A model generated the notes under the pieces. It was not told where the DNA came from. It was given only the letters and a program-made list of their open reading frames with translations, and did not search any database. A DNA stretch of 64,000 nt from an uncultured Acidimicrobiaceae bacterium (lineage in GTDB: Bacteria > Actinomycetota > Acidimicrobiia > Acidimicrobiales > Ilumatobacteraceae): contig CAIXIJ010000056.1 of NCBI GenBank assembly GCA_903919455.1, positions 25,095-89,094 on the forward strand, written 5' to 3'. Of this stretch, positions 35,068-45,347 are shown piece by piece (position 1 is the first letter of the stretch; the number at the start of each line of letters is the position of its first letter). The position numbers and the translations under genes are program-made.

Positions 35068-35442
35068 TCAGACCGCCCAGTCGATCTTGGGAACATCTCG
35101 GTACAGGCGCTCGATTTCGTAGTACATACGAATCTCCTCGGCGAAGACGTGCACCACCACGTCGCCGAAGTCCACCAACACCCACTGCTGCTCTGACGCA
35201 CCCTCGATGCGCAACGGCGAGCGGCCGAGCGCCTCACGCACCGCCTCTTCGACGGCGTCGACCACGCTCTTCACGAGGCGGCGGTTGCTGGCGCTGGCAA
35301 TCACGAAGTAGTCGGTGATGGCCAACACCTCGCCCACCGCCAGCACAAGGGTGTGGTCTGCCTTTTTCTCGTCGGCGGCGCGGGCGGCCACGCAGGCCAG
35401 TTCGCGCGCTGCCTCGGCAGCAGTCTGTACAGGAGAGGTCAT
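35068..35442 (-). CDS. rsfS: ribosomal silencing factor RsfS
   Basis: RsfS/Iojap protein, 124 aa. It binds ribosomal protein uL14 on the large subunit and blocks joining with the small subunit when nutrients are short. Conserved marks: ADEKKADHTLVLAVGEVL, TDYFVIASASNRR and the QQWVLVDFGDVVVHVF core. It shares one base with the stop of the LCP-like gene upstream; the order nadD–LCP-like–rsfS is common in actinobacteria. Confidence 0.95.
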   Translation of the reverse strand: MTSPVQTAAEAARELACVAARAADEKKADHTLVLAVGEVLAITDYFVIASASNRRLVKSVVDAVEEAVREALGRSPLRIEGASEQQWVLVDFGDVVVHVFAEEIRMYYEIERLYRDVPKIDWAV

Positions 35443-36638
35443 CAGGGCACCGTGGTCGAGGTTGTGGTGGACGGAAGCGTGTCACCGGAGGCGGGGTCTT
35501 CGAGGAATGACGTGCCGAGTTGCAGGATCACGTCGACTCCCTCAATTCGATAGCTGGAGTCGAGTTGCTCGAAGTCGTTCCCGAACAATCCTTCGGCGCC
35601 GAGTGCGTCGTCTTCGAGGTTCTTGTCGGCCAGGTACACCTTCGTGGTGCTCTGCACGGGACCGTTTTCGTAGACCCACTGCACGTTGGCCCCGAGGTAC
35701 AGCAGCGCCGACACGGTGTACTTCACCTTGTCGGAATGGCCAGCAGGGGCCTCGATACGGAACACGAGTCCTGGGGACGGCGCCGACATGTTCGATGGCG
35801 CCACGGTGGCGAACACATACACAGCGTCGGCGCGATCCAGTTCCTCGATGTCGTTGCCCACCGGAACCTCCGAGCGAGGCAAGGTGCGGGCAAGCAATCC
35901 CCTCGAATCCGTGGGGCCGGCCATCACCTGTGTGAGCAGGGCATCAAACGACGACGCCAGGCCCGTGGTCGGGTCGGTGATGCCCTTGCCAATGGCTGCC
36001 GCCACGCTGGTCCAGATGGCTTCCACATTCGGTCGACGATCCGCTTCGGTCTGCGTCAGTCCGCGCGCATTCAGCACCGTTGCTAGTTGGTCGGCGGTGA
36101 GTTCCACCTTCCCGGCTGGATACAACACCGTGTCCGAACCACCCTGCGCGGTCAACACATCCGCGGGCAGCTCAACCTTCACGGGCGACACGGGCTGCAG
36201 GAGCACGGCGAGTTCAGCGGGTTTGGCCACTTCCACATGATCGAACGTCACGGACAGCACGCTCTCGACTGCCTGCACCAGGCCGTCCTTGCCGCCTGAG
36301 GCATAGGCATCGGCTAGCGACGCGCGCTCGTCCGCAATACCACCCGTGGTGTCGCTGCTGATCGGAACGGTCACGATGCTGCCACCAGGGCTGTTATTCG
36401 GACGTTCCACGAACACGGTGAGGCCGGTGAGGGTGTTCTTCGAGTCCACCGCGGCCAGTAGACCCGTCGCGGTGGGCGGGATCGGCTCCGTTGGTACCGC
36501 AGCGTCCTTCGCCCCCTGATAGCGGGCCAATGCAAGTCCACCCACGGCGAGCAGACCGCCGAGCGCCAACACCACCAGCACGCTCGTGGCGAGCATCAAC
36601 GCCGTGCGCCGACGACGAACCGATGCGATTGAGCTCAC
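35442..36638 (-). CDS. LytR-CpsA-Psr-related membrane-anchored protein
   Basis: 398 aa: basic cytoplasmic start (SVRRRRTALM), one membrane helix (about 12–38), then an extracytoplasmic region that starts like an LCP domain (TGLTVFVERPNNSPGGSIVTVP) and carries two later domains. The arginine and aspartate residues that bind polyprenyl phosphate in true LCP ligases are not obvious, so enzyme activity is uncertain. The C-terminal part has the layout of a LytR_C-type domain. Overlaps nadD by 4 nt and rsfS by one base. Confidence 0.75.
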   Translation of the reverse strand: MSSIASVRRRRTALMLATSVLVVLALGGLLAVGGLALARYQGAKDAAVPTEPIPPTATGLLAAVDSKNTLTGLTVFVERPNNSPGGSIVTVPISSDTTGGIADERASLADAYASGGKDGLVQAVESVLSVTFDHVEVAKPAELAVLLQPVSPVKVELPADVLTAQGGSDTVLYPAGKVELTADQLATVLNARGLTQTEADRRPNVEAIWTSVAAAIGKGITDPTTGLASSFDALLTQVMAGPTDSRGLLARTLPRSEVPVGNDIEELDRADAVYVFATVAPSNMSAPSPGLVFRIEAPAGHSDKVKYTVSALLYLGANVQWVYENGPVQSTTKVYLADKNLEDDALGAEGLFGNDFEQLDSSYRIEGVDVILQLGTSFLEDPASGDTLPSTTTSTTVP

Positions 36639-37222
36639 ATCGCCTCCGCATACAGCGCGCGTGCTCGGATGACGTCGAGCACCGGGTCGGTGACGAGGTA
36701 GTCCAAGGGCCTGCCATCACGAGCCCGAGCGCGCAGATCCGTACTGGATACGTCGAGGTGTGGCACCTCCACGCGGATCCAGTCGAACCCGGACGGCAGT
36801 TCCATCGGTTCGCCCGGCCGGTCGACGACCACCAGCGACGATCTGGCCACTACTTCCTCATACCGCTGCCAGGTTCGAATGCCAGCGGCGGCATCATCGC
36901 CCACGATCGTGAACAGGTGGGAGTCGGGGTATTCGAGCGACAAGGCCATCAATGTATCGGCGGTGTAGCTGGGGCCGCCATGCAGGATCTCGGCCTCGCC
37001 TGCCACCAGGCCCTCCACATCGGCCACTGCGGCTCGCACCATCGCCAACCGGTCCTGAGCAGGGGTGATGGGCCGTGTTCCTTCCTTCTGCCAGGGCACA
37101 TTGGCCACCATCAGGACGACCAGATCCAGCGTCAGGGCATGGCGCACGTTCACGGCCGTGACGAGGTGTCCTACGTGTGGCGGGTCGAACGTGCCACCAA
37201 ACAGTCCGATTCGCAGCGGCAT
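36635..37222 (-). CDS. nadD: nicotinate-nucleotide adenylyltransferase
   Basis: NadD, 195 aa, makes deamido-NAD from nicotinate mononucleotide and ATP. Nucleotidyltransferase motifs: LFGGTFDPPHVGH near the start (GTFDPxHxGH) and SSTDLRARARDG near the end (the ISSTxxR motif). First gene of the nadD–LCP-like–rsfS operon. TAGAGT lies 9 nt before the ATG on the minus strand, slightly further than in other leaderless candidates here. Confidence 0.95.
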   Translation of the reverse strand: MPLRIGLFGGTFDPPHVGHLVTAVNVRHALTLDLVVLMVANVPWQKEGTRPITPAQDRLAMVRAAVADVEGLVAGEAEILHGGPSYTADTLMALSLEYPDSHLFTIVGDDAAAGIRTWQRYEEVVARSSLVVVDRPGEPMELPSGFDWIRVEVPHLDVSSTDLRARARDGRPLDYLVTDPVLDVIRARALYAEAM

Positions 37223-37325
37223 CAGTTGGTCACTCTACGGGACGATCGGTGCAGGTCAGGGACACCACAGATTGTCAACACAGTGTCAAGAACATTTTGA
37301 GCACGACAAACCTTGACCGATGTAG

Positions 37326-37331
37326 TACTGT
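37326..37331 (+). promoter_or_regulatory. candidate −10 box upstream of sigma factor
   Basis: TACTGT fits the TANNNT consensus and would give a 5' leader of about 130 nt. No good −35 at standard spacing, although TTGACC occurs at 37313–37318. Weak call. Confidence 0.3.
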
Positions 37332-37390
37332 GACTCGTCCCCCCAAACATCGATCCCCCACTGGGGTTCGGGACACGCGTCATCGCGATG

Positions 37391-37408
37391 TGGCACGCGC
37401 ATGTGCCA
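37391..37408 (+). promoter_or_regulatory. hairpin in 5' leader of sigma factor
   Basis: TGGCAC–6 nt–GTGCCA, extended by three more pairs with one mismatch. It lies in the 243-bp region before ATG 37466, the largest gene-free stretch of the window. It could influence translation or stability of the sigma mRNA; no known riboswitch class recognised. Confidence 0.4.
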
Positions 37409-37465
37409 GATGACACGTCTGCCCGCGGAATTCGACGACGACCCAACAAGTTGAGAGCCATTGCC

Positions 37466-38293
<828 letters not shown>

Positions 38294-38310
38294 CCACAAC
38301 GTCGCGCCGT

Positions 38311-38316
38311 TAGGCT
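38311..38316 (+). promoter_or_regulatory. leaderless −10 box for DAHP synthase
   Basis: TAGGCT 7 nt before GTG 38324, 17 nt after the sigma-factor stop. Confidence 0.5.
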
Positions 38317-38323
38317 TGCCGAC

Positions 38324-39679
38324 GTGGCAAAAGCGTGGTCCCCGACTTCCTGGCAGGCGTTCCCTGCCCAGCAGCAACCCGATTGGCCGGATGCCGGTCA
38401 TCTCGATCGTGCGCTGAAGCAGATCACGTCGTATCCACCGTTGGTGTTCGCTGGCGAAGCGCGTTCGCTGCAGAACTCGCTCGCTCAGGTGGCGGCAGGC
38501 AATGCCTTCCTGCTGCAAGCGGGCGACTGCGCCGAGAGCTTCGAAGAGTTCTCCGCGGTCAACATCCGCGAGAAGTTGCGCGTCATCCTGCAGATGTCGG
38601 TGGTGCTCACCTACTCCCTCGGCGTGCCCGTGGTGAAGGTCGGGCGCATCGCCGGACAGTTCGCCAAGCCCCGCTCGAGTAACACCGAGACGGTCGACGG
38701 CAAGGAACTCCCGAGCTTTCGCGGCCACATCGTCAACGGTGACGCATTCACCGACTCGGCGCGTATTCCCGACCCTGAGCGCTTGGTGCAGGCCTACAAC
38801 CAGTCGGCCAGCACCCTGAACCTGCTGCGCGCGTTCACCAAGGGCGGGTTTGCCGATCTGGGCCGGGTGCACGCCTGGACCCAGGAGTTCGTGGAGAGCA
38901 GCCCGGAGGGCCAGCGCTACGAACAACTCGCCGGCGAGATCGACCGGGCGCTGCGCTTCATGCGGGCCTGCGGCGTGGATACCGAGGCCACCCACGATCT
39001 TCACGAGACCAACGTCTACACCAGCCACGAAGCGCTGCTCCTTGGCTACGAAGAGGCCCTCACTCGCCAGGACAGCCTCACCGGCGGCTGGTACGACTGC
39101 TCAGCGCACATGCTCTGGATCGGCGAGCGCACCCGGCAACTCGATGGGGCTCACGTGGAGTTCCTCCGCGGGGTCGGCAATCCGCTCGGCTGCAAAGTGG
39201 GCAACTCCACCGACGCCTCGTACGTGCTCGAGTTGTGCGAGAAGCTGAACCCGGCCCGCATTCCCGGTCGCGTCACGCTCATCAGCCGCATGGGCGCCAA
39301 CAAGGTAGAAGACTCGCTACGGCCACTGCTGCGAGCCGTACGCGATGCAGGCCACCCGGTGGTGTGGGCGTGCGACCCGATGCACGGCAACACCATCACC
39401 AGTGCCGGCGGACGCAAGACCCGCGACTTCGACGCCATCTGTGCCGAGATCGACGGTTTCGTGAAGGCGCACCATGCTGAGGGCACTTGGCCCGGCGGTA
39501 TTCATGTGGAACTCACCGGCGACAACGTCACCGAGTGCACCGGCGGCGCCGACAAGATCCTCGACAGCCAGCTCGACGATCGCTACCAGACGGTGTGCGA
39601 CCCCAGGCTGAACGGTCGCCAGAGCCTCGATCTCGCGTTCCACGTGGCCGAGATGCTCCGCAGCACCGGCCTCGCCTGA
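38324..39679 (+). CDS. 3-deoxy-7-phosphoheptulonate synthase, class II
   Basis: Type II DAHP synthase, 451 aa, condenses phosphoenolpyruvate and erythrose 4-phosphate to begin the shikimate pathway. Family marks: [30 protein letters not shown], the metal ligands in GDCAE and the late CDPMHGNT, and [15 protein letters not shown]. Length is normal. Class II is the form used by actinobacteria and plants. GTG start with a −10-like TAGGCT 7 nt upstream. Confidence 0.96.
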   Translation: MAKAWSPTSWQAFPAQQQPDWPDAGHLDRALKQITSYPPLVFAGEARSLQNSLAQVAAGNAFLLQAGDCAESFEEFSAVNIREKLRVILQMSVVLTYSLGVPVVKVGRIAGQFAKPRSSNTETVDGKELPSFRGHIVNGDAFTDSARIPDPERLVQAYNQSASTLNLLRAFTKGGFADLGRVHAWTQEFVESSPEGQRYEQLAGEIDRALRFMRACGVDTEATHDLHETNVYTSHEALLLGYEEALTRQDSLTGGWYDCSAHMLWIGERTRQLDGAHVEFLRGVGNPLGCKVGNSTDASYVLELCEKLNPARIPGRVTLISRMGANKVEDSLRPLLRAVRDAGHPVVWACDPMHGNTITSAGGRKTRDFDAICAEIDGFVKAHHAEGTWPGGIHVELTGDNVTECTGGADKILDSQLDDRYQTVCDPRLNGRQSLDLAFHVAEMLRSTGLA

Positions 39680-39686
39680 GCAGCTG

Positions 39687-40508
39687 ATGGACGCACTGCG
39701 GCTCACAGCGAGTTGGCCAGTGCCGAACGTCGCCGCTGCCGTGGTACTGCATGACGGCGCCGTGGCAACCGTTGGCGACACCAACAGGGTGTTTCGCATC
39801 GCGTCGGTGTCGAAGGTGCTCACCGGCTGGGCCACGTTGATCGCGTGCGAAGAGGGGATCGTGCATCTCGACGACGAGACCGGACAACCGGGCTGCACCT
39901 TGCGTCACCTTCTCGCCCACGCGGGCGGTTACGCGTTCGATGGCGCAGCGCCCATCGCGCCTCCGGGCACGCGCCGCATCTACAGCAACACTGGCATCGA
40001 GTTGGCTGCGGCGCACGTGGCAAACGCCGCCGACATGCCCTTCGACCAGTACCTCCACGAGGCCGTCTTCGCACCGCTCGGGATGCACTCCAGTTCGCTG
40101 CGCAGCTCGGCGGCGCACGCCGTGCACAGCACCGTCGCCGATCTGGTGCGTTTCATCGCCGAGCTGCGCGATCCACGGCTGCTCTCCGCCGAGTCCGCGC
40201 TCGAGTTTCGCACGGCGCAGTTTCCCGAGCTCGCCGGCCTCGTGCCCGGAGTCGGCCGCTTCGAACCTTGCCCATGGGGCCTCGGCACCGAACTGCGAGG
40301 CCACAAGCAACCCCACTGGACCGGAAGCCTCAACTCCCCCGACACGTACGGACACTTCGGTGGAGCCGGTACCCTCCTGTGGGTGGATCCGGGGGTGAAG
40401 ATCGCTGCTGTCGCGCTCACCGATCGCCCATTCGATGAATGGTCGTCGGAAGCGCTCGCGTTGTGGCCCGCGTTCTCGGACGAACTACTGGCTCGGGCAC
40501 CCCGATGA
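39687..40508 (+). CDS. serine hydrolase, beta-lactamase/D-Ala-D-Ala-peptidase family
   Basis: Cytoplasmic (no signal peptide) penicillin-binding-fold hydrolase, 273 aa. Catalytic SxxK appears as SVSK near residue 36, the YxN motif as YSNTG, and HFGGAG replaces the KTG box. These marks match class C-type esterases/peptidases rather than resistance enzymes. It follows the DAHP synthase by 7 nt and overlaps the next gene by 4 nt. Substrate unknown. Confidence 0.87.
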   Translation: MDALRLTASWPVPNVAAAVVLHDGAVATVGDTNRVFRIASVSKVLTGWATLIACEEGIVHLDDETGQPGCTLRHLLAHAGGYAFDGAAPIAPPGTRRIYSNTGIELAAAHVANAADMPFDQYLHEAVFAPLGMHSSSLRSSAAHAVHSTVADLVRFIAELRDPRLLSAESALEFRTAQFPELAGLVPGVGRFEPCPWGLGTELRGHKQPHWTGSLNSPDTYGHFGGAGTLLWVDPGVKIAAVALTDRPFDEWSSEALALWPAFSDELLARAPR

Positions 40509-40945
40509 TGTTCGGTCCCGGCGATCGCATCCGCTACGAGTGCACCGGCGACGACGGGTTGCCATTGGTGCGCTACGGCTTCATCGACGACGTCGTCTCC
40601 CACAACGACCTCCTGACGGTGTTGTTCGACGGTGAACTCGCCGGCGTGGCTGTGGCACTCGGTGCGGTGCAACCCGTCACGGTCACCACCGTGGAACTGA
40701 TCCTCCACGGCACCGACCTGGTAGACGAGCCCGAATTGCGTCGCGGGCTGGTGCGCCTGTGGCACGCCGAAGCCGACACTGCCGGCCTCGACATCGATGC
40801 GCTGCACCCGATGGGCGATGGCGAATGTGATGCCCCAGGCGCATGGTGCCTTGCCGACCTGCACGCAGGTGGCGAGCGCTACGTACTGCGCGCGGTGCAG
40901 CACGAAACCGAGACCGTGCGCGTGCGCGCCGAGTCTCCGTGGTGA
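40505..40945 (+). CDS. conserved protein of unknown function
   Basis: About 146 aa, acidic, without signal peptide or membrane helix. The N-terminal half (GDRIRYECTGDDGLP, LLTVLFDGEL) looks beta-rich, and the C-terminal part contains two cysteines (GECDAPGAWC). No family recognised. It overlaps the serine hydrolase by 4 nt and the MFS transporter by 4 nt, so all three are translationally coupled. ATG 40508 is an alternative start. Confidence 0.75.
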   Translation: MMFGPGDRIRYECTGDDGLPLVRYGFIDDVVSHNDLLTVLFDGELAGVAVALGAVQPVTVTTVELILHGTDLVDEPELRRGLVRLWHAEADTAGLDIDALHPMGDGECDAPGAWCLADLHAGGERYVLRAVQHETETVRVRAESPW

Positions 40946-42108
40946 CGCAGCAGCGCGCAGTCGGCTGGTATCCCCTCCTTGTCGCCACGGCGAGTATCGG
41001 GATCGCCAACAGCGTCGTCTTCACGCTCCTCAGCGACCTCCAGGACAAGTACGGCTTCTCCGACACAGGGCTCGGTCTCATCGCCGGCACCGGATTTCTG
41101 GTGGGTCTCATCGGCCAGCTGTTATTGGCCCCGTTTGCCGATCGTGGTCACTCCAAGTTGCTGCTCCTGGCCGGCCTCGGTATGGCGGTTGCGGGGAGCG
41201 TGCTCTTCGCGTTCTCCACATCGCTCGCCATGCTCGTGTTCTCCCGAGCAGTGGTCGGCTTCTCCAACAGCCTGTTCCTCCCCGCCTCACGTGCCATCAC
41301 GATCAGCATCAGCGAGCACGACGTTGCCAAGCGACTGGGCACCATCAGCGGAATCGAGCTGGCGGGTTTCGTCACCGGTCCGGTGATCGGTGGACTGCTG
41401 GTGGGCCCATTTGGGCTGAAGGTGCCGTTCCTCGTGGCCGGATGCTTCGCTCTCGCCGGTGCCCTCATGCTGGCCCCTCGGGAGCTACCGCAGCCGCCCA
41501 TCGATGAGCATCACCAACTTGCGTTCGATCTGCTGAGACTCCCTCGGGTGCGGGCCGGAGTACTGATGAGCGTGGCGTTGTTCCTGCCGGTGGGCTTCTA
41601 CGACGCAACCCTCGACCGCTATCTCACGGATCTCGGTGCCGGCAACTTCCTGATCAGCCTCGGGTTTCTCTTCTTCGGTATCCCGTTCGCATTGCTCGCC
41701 ACACGCGGCGGCCAGTTCGCCGATCGGCGCGGGCCGCTACGCGTGGCATTCATCTCCGCATGCGCGGTGGGGCCGCTGACGCTGATCTACGGGCAGATCT
41801 CGTTGCCCGGCCTCATCGTCGGCCTGAGCGCTGTGGAAGGCATCATCCAGTCGTTCGGTGTACCCGCAGCGCAGGCCGTGGTGGCTGCTGCTGCACCAAA
41901 GGGCAGGGCAGCAGCCGCCCAGGGGCTTGCCGGATCGGGCAACCTGCTCGTAGGCGCCGGCACGGCATATCTCGCCGGGCCGATGTACAACAGCCTCGGA
42001 CCGGCATGGATGTTCGCCACCGCCGGCCTCGGCATCATCGTGGTGGCCGTGCTCGCCGTCGCTCAGGGCGGACGGCGGCACGGCACCGCGACACTGGATC
42101 TCAGCTAA
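40942..42108 (+). CDS. MFS transporter
   Basis: Major facilitator of 388 aa with about twelve hydrophobic helices in two bundles. The loop 2–3 motif A appears as APFADRGHSKLLLLAG and again in the second half as GGQFADRRGPLRVAF. Substrate not determinable; drug-efflux-like. GTG 40942 overlaps the preceding stop by 4 nt (GTGA). Convergent with a thiolase gene, overlapping its end by 8 nt. Confidence 0.88.
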   Translation: MTQQRAVGWYPLLVATASIGIANSVVFTLLSDLQDKYGFSDTGLGLIAGTGFLVGLIGQLLLAPFADRGHSKLLLLAGLGMAVAGSVLFAFSTSLAMLVFSRAVVGFSNSLFLPASRAITISISEHDVAKRLGTISGIELAGFVTGPVIGGLLVGPFGLKVPFLVAGCFALAGALMLAPRELPQPPIDEHHQLAFDLLRLPRVRAGVLMSVALFLPVGFYDATLDRYLTDLGAGNFLISLGFLFFGIPFALLATRGGQFADRRGPLRVAFISACAVGPLTLIYGQISLPGLIVGLSAVEGIIQSFGVPAAQAVVAAAAPKGRAAAAQGLAGSGNLLVGAGTAYLAGPMYNSLGPAWMFATAGLGIIVVAVLAVAQGGRRHGTATLDLS

Positions 42109-43306
42109 GACGCTCGACGATCATGGCCATGCCCTGGCCGCCGCCGACGCACATGCTTTCCAGACCGTACTGCTTGTCCTCGAACTGAAGGCCGTTGATC
42201 AGCGTGGTCATGATGCGAGCACCCGTCATGCCGAACGGGTGACCAAGGGCGATGGCGCCGCCGTGGATGTTCATCTGCTTGTCGAGGTCGATACCCAGGT
42301 GACGAGCCGAACCAATGACCTGGCAGGCGAACGCCTCGTTGATCTCGACGAGATCGATCTGGTCGATGGTCATGTTGGCGCGACCGAGCGTCTGGCGAAT
42401 CGCCTCGATCGGGCCGAGGCCCATGATCTCGGGGTTCAGACCCGACACACCGGAAGCAACGATGCGAGCCAACGGCGTGAGGCCAAGCTGCTTGGCCTTC
42501 GTGTCGCTCATCACCAACACCGCAGCGGCGCCGTCGTTCAACGGGCAGGCGTTACCGGCGGTGACGGTGCCATCGGGACGGAACGCCGGCTTCAGCTGGC
42601 TGACACCCTCGTAGGTGGTACCGGGGCGGGGACCGTCGTCGGTGGACACCACGGTGCCGTCCTCGAGGGTGACGGGCGTGATCTCACGGGCGAAGAAGCC
42701 GTTGTCGACGTGTGCGCAGGCGAGGTTCTGGCTGCGCACGCCGAAGCGGTCCATGTCTTCGCGCGAGATGCCTTCGAGTTCCACCACGTTCTCGGCGGTC
42801 TGGCCCATCGCGATGTACATGTCGGGCAGACCCTCGGGCGGGGTCCAGGTGCCCTGGCCGCCACCGGCGCGCAGCTTGGTGCGCTCGCCCGGGCCCTTGA
42901 AGATGGCGTTCGGGGCCACGTCGCTGGCGCCGCTGGCGTAGCGGCTGACGGTTTCCACACCGGCGGCGATGAAGCAGTCGCCCTCGCCGGCCTTGATGGC
43001 GTGGAAGGCCATACGGATGGTCTGGAGGCTCGACGAGCAGTAGCGGTTCACGGTGACGCCGGGCACGTCGCCGAGACCGGCGAGCGATGCAACCACGCGG
43101 CCGATGTTGAAGCCACCTTCGCCAGCAGGCTGGCCGATGCCCATCATCAGGTCCTGGACATCGCCGCCCTTCACCTGCGGCACCTTCTCCATCAGCGCCT
43201 TCACGATCTGGGCGCTGAGATCGTCGGGTCGCATCGACACGAGCGATCCCTTGTTGGCTCGGCCGATCGGGCTGCGCGCGGTCGCAACGATCACTGCTTC
43301 GGTCAT
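42101..43306 (-). CDS. acetyl-CoA acyltransferase (thiolase)
   Basis: Thiolase of 401 aa. Acylated cysteine in VNRYCSSSLQT, the catalytic GGAIALGHPFGMTGARI histidine, and the final CVGGGQGMAM cysteine are all present. The N-terminus EAVIVATARSPIGRANKG is typical of degradative FadA-type enzymes in actinobacteria. A GAGGGG ribosome-binding site precedes ATG 43306. Together with the CYP125-like P450 nearby it may serve sterol or fatty side-chain degradation, which is inference. Confidence 0.95.
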   Translation of the reverse strand: MTEAVIVATARSPIGRANKGSLVSMRPDDLSAQIVKALMEKVPQVKGGDVQDLMMGIGQPAGEGGFNIGRVVASLAGLGDVPGVTVNRYCSSSLQTIRMAFHAIKAGEGDCFIAAGVETVSRYASGASDVAPNAIFKGPGERTKLRAGGGQGTWTPPEGLPDMYIAMGQTAENVVELEGISREDMDRFGVRSQNLACAHVDNGFFAREITPVTLEDGTVVSTDDGPRPGTTYEGVSQLKPAFRPDGTVTAGNACPLNDGAAAVLVMSDTKAKQLGLTPLARIVASGVSGLNPEIMGLGPIEAIRQTLGRANMTIDQIDLVEINEAFACQVIGSARHLGIDLDKQMNIHGGAIALGHPFGMTGARIMTTLINGLQFEDKQYGLESMCVGGGQGMAMIVERLS

Positions 43307-43342
43307 GGAAGTTCCCCTCTGGTTTCAGGTTTCTTCGGGACG

Positions 43343-44059
43343 TTAGCTGACGTGCACCACACGGAACGCTTCCGCCAAGCGACCTTCAGGTAGGCCGAAC
43401 GCCTGCGCGGTGCGCCCCATCCATTCGGTGACCCGCTCGCGCATCACCGCCGGGTTTGCGTGCTGACTCACATGGCACAGCAGCGCATCGATCTTCTGAT
43501 CCAGGTACTCGGTGACATCCACGCCGTCGGTGGGAACCGGATGACCCGACACCCACACCTCGCGCACCGTCCATGGCTCCAACCCGGCCGCCAACAGTTC
43601 CGGATGAGCGAACGGATTCTGCGAATCCGGGTACACGGCGCTCAGCGTGGCTTCGCCCGTCGCCAGGTGATCGGGGTGGCTGGCGAAGATGCGGTCGTAG
43701 TTGCGCTCGGGCGACTGAGCGACCACCACGTGCGGACGCACCTCACGAATGATGCGGCTGATGTCGAGGCGCAATTGCAGCGTGGACTCGACTCGCCCGT
43801 CTGGGTAGCCGAGGAAGACCAGATCCTTCACGCCCACCATTGCTGCCGCGTCGGTTTGCTCGCGCCGGCGGATGGCGGCCATCTCGGACCTCGCCATGTC
43901 TCGGTCGCTCCCGCCTGCGTCGCCATCGGTGACGAGGCAATAGGTGACGTGCACACCATGCTCGACCAACTTGGCCATCGAACCGGCGGAACCGAAGTCC
44001 ACATCGTCGGGATGGGCCATCACGACCAGGACTCGTTCGATCTCGGAAGGCTGCAGCAC
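43343..44059 (-). CDS. PIG-L/LmbE family deacetylase
   Basis: Zinc-dependent N-deacetylase fold, 238 aa. The metal motif AHPDDVDFGSAG follows the first strand and a second histidine lies in ASHPDHLATGEA. Members include mycothiol MshB and mycothiol-conjugate amidase Mca; which applies is unclear from sequence. GTG 44059 with TAGGCT (44067–44072, minus) 7 nt upstream. Divergent from the P450 across a 34-bp gap. Confidence 0.9.
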   Translation of the reverse strand: MLQPSEIERVLVVMAHPDDVDFGSAGSMAKLVEHGVHVTYCLVTDGDAGGSDRDMARSEMAAIRRREQTDAAAMVGVKDLVFLGYPDGRVESTLQLRLDISRIIREVRPHVVVAQSPERNYDRIFASHPDHLATGEATLSAVYPDSQNPFAHPELLAAGLEPWTVREVWVSGHPVPTDGVDVTEYLDQKIDALLCHVSQHANPAVMRERVTEWMGRTAQAFGLPEGRLAEAFRVVHVS

Positions 44060-44066
44060 GACGGGC

Positions 44067-44087
44067 AGCCTAGAGCCGGGTTACCAT
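44067..44087. promoter_or_regulatory. divergent leaderless promoter pair
   Basis: In the 34 bp between GTG 44059 (minus) and ATG 44094 (plus): TAGGCT (44072–44067, minus) with a 7-nt spacer and TACCAT (44082–44087, plus) with a 6-nt spacer. The two boxes are 9 bp apart. Confidence 0.55.
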
Positions 44088-44093
44088 CCGCAG

Positions 44094-45347
44094 ATGCAAA
44101 TCGACGATGTCGCCCTCGGAACGTTCGACCTCTCCGATCCGGAGTTTTGGATTGCCCCTCGCTCCTTCCGTGAAGGTGCCTTCCGTACGCTGCGCGAGCA
44201 GCAGCCAGTGAGCTTCTGGGACGAATGGGACTTCCCCGATGCGCAGTTCCCCAAGGGCGCGGGCTACTGGAGCATCACGAACCACGAAGACGTGTGGCAC
44301 GTCAGCCGCAACCCGCAGTTGTTCTGCAGCGGCCAGGGCGTGAACATCGGCGACATGCCGCTGGAGATCGGCGAGTTCTTCGGGTCCATGATCATGATGG
44401 ACGACCCGAAGCACTTCCGCCTTCGCTCCATCGTCTCCAAGGGTTTCACGCCGAAGGAAATCGCCCGCGTCGAGGAGTACGTGAAGCTGAAGGCCACCAG
44501 CGTGGTGGACCGACTGCTGGAGGAGTTTCCGGGGCGCGAAGCCGACTTCGTCAATGAAGTGGCCGCCCCCCTGCCGTTGCAGATCATCTGCGAGATGATG
44601 GGTATCCCCGCCGAGGACGAGGCACAGATGTTCGCCTGGACCAACGTCATTCTCGGTATCGGCGATCCCGAGTTCGCGTCAACCTTCGATGAACTGATCG
44701 CTGCCGCGATGGGTCTGTTCCAGTACGCACAGGCCCTCGGCGAAGACCGCCTGAAGAACCCTCGCGAAGACCTCACCAGCGTGATGATGCACGCCGAAGT
44801 CGACGGCGAGCGCCTCACTGCGCAGGAGTTCGGCTCGTTCTTCATCCTGCTCGTGGTGGCCGGCAACGAAACCACCCGTAACGCCATCAGTCATGGCATG
44901 CACATGCTCACCCAGCACCCCGACCAGCGCGACCTGTGGTGGAACAACTGGGATGCGAACACCAAGACTGCGGTCGATGAGATCGTGCGTATGGCGTCGC
45001 CCGTCGTGCACTTCCGTCGCACCGCCACCGAAGACACCGAGGTCGGTGGCCAGAAGATCCTGGCCGGCCAGAAGTTGATCATGTGGTACAACTCGGCCAA
45101 CCGCGACGCCAAGGTCTACACCGATCCGTACCGGTTCGACGTCACCCGTCAACCGCAACCGGCGCAGGTGGGCTTTGGTGCCGGCGGCCCGCACTTCTGT
45201 CTCGGAGCCAACCTCGCCCGTCGAGAGATCGCCGTGATGTTCGACGAACTCCGTCGGCGCATGCCCACCATTCACACGGTGAGCGAACCCGACTACCTGC
45301 AGAGCAACTTCATCAACGGCATCAAGCGGTTGCGCTGCGCCTGGTAA
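44094..45347 (+). CDS. cytochrome P450, CYP125-like
   Basis: Soluble P450 of 417 aa. I-helix oxygen motif VAGNETTRNAISHGM, ExxR in DEIVRMA, and the heme loop VGFGAGGPHFCLGANLA with its Cys thiolate. The segments MMDDPKHFRLRSIVSKGFTP and NFINGIKRLR, and PRSFREGAF-type N-terminus, are close in pattern to CYP125 sterol C26/27 hydroxylases; CYP142/124 are alternatives. The thiolase and PIG-L genes are divergent neighbours. TACCAT 6 nt before the ATG suggests a leaderless transcript. Confidence 0.92.
   Translation: MQIDDVALGTFDLSDPEFWIAPRSFREGAFRTLREQQPVSFWDEWDFPDAQFPKGAGYWSITNHEDVWHVSRNPQLFCSGQGVNIGDMPLEIGEFFGSMIMMDDPKHFRLRSIVSKGFTPKEIARVEEYVKLKATSVVDRLLEEFPGREADFVNEVAAPLPLQIICEMMGIPAEDEAQMFAWTNVILGIGDPEFASTFDELIAAAMGLFQYAQALGEDRLKNPREDLTSVMMHAEVDGERLTAQEFGSFFILLVVAGNETTRNAISHGMHMLTQHPDQRDLWWNNWDANTKTAVDEIVRMASPVVHFRRTATEDTEVGGQKILAGQKLIMWYNSANRDAKVYTDPYRFDVTRQPQPAQVGFGAGGPHFCLGANLARREIAVMFDELRRRMPTIHTVSEPDYLQSNFINGIKRLRCAW

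Noticed and set aside
39687..40508. Beta-lactamase (resistance) gene
   Set aside because: No signal peptide and HFGG in place of KTG; fits the broader serine hydrolase/esterase group.
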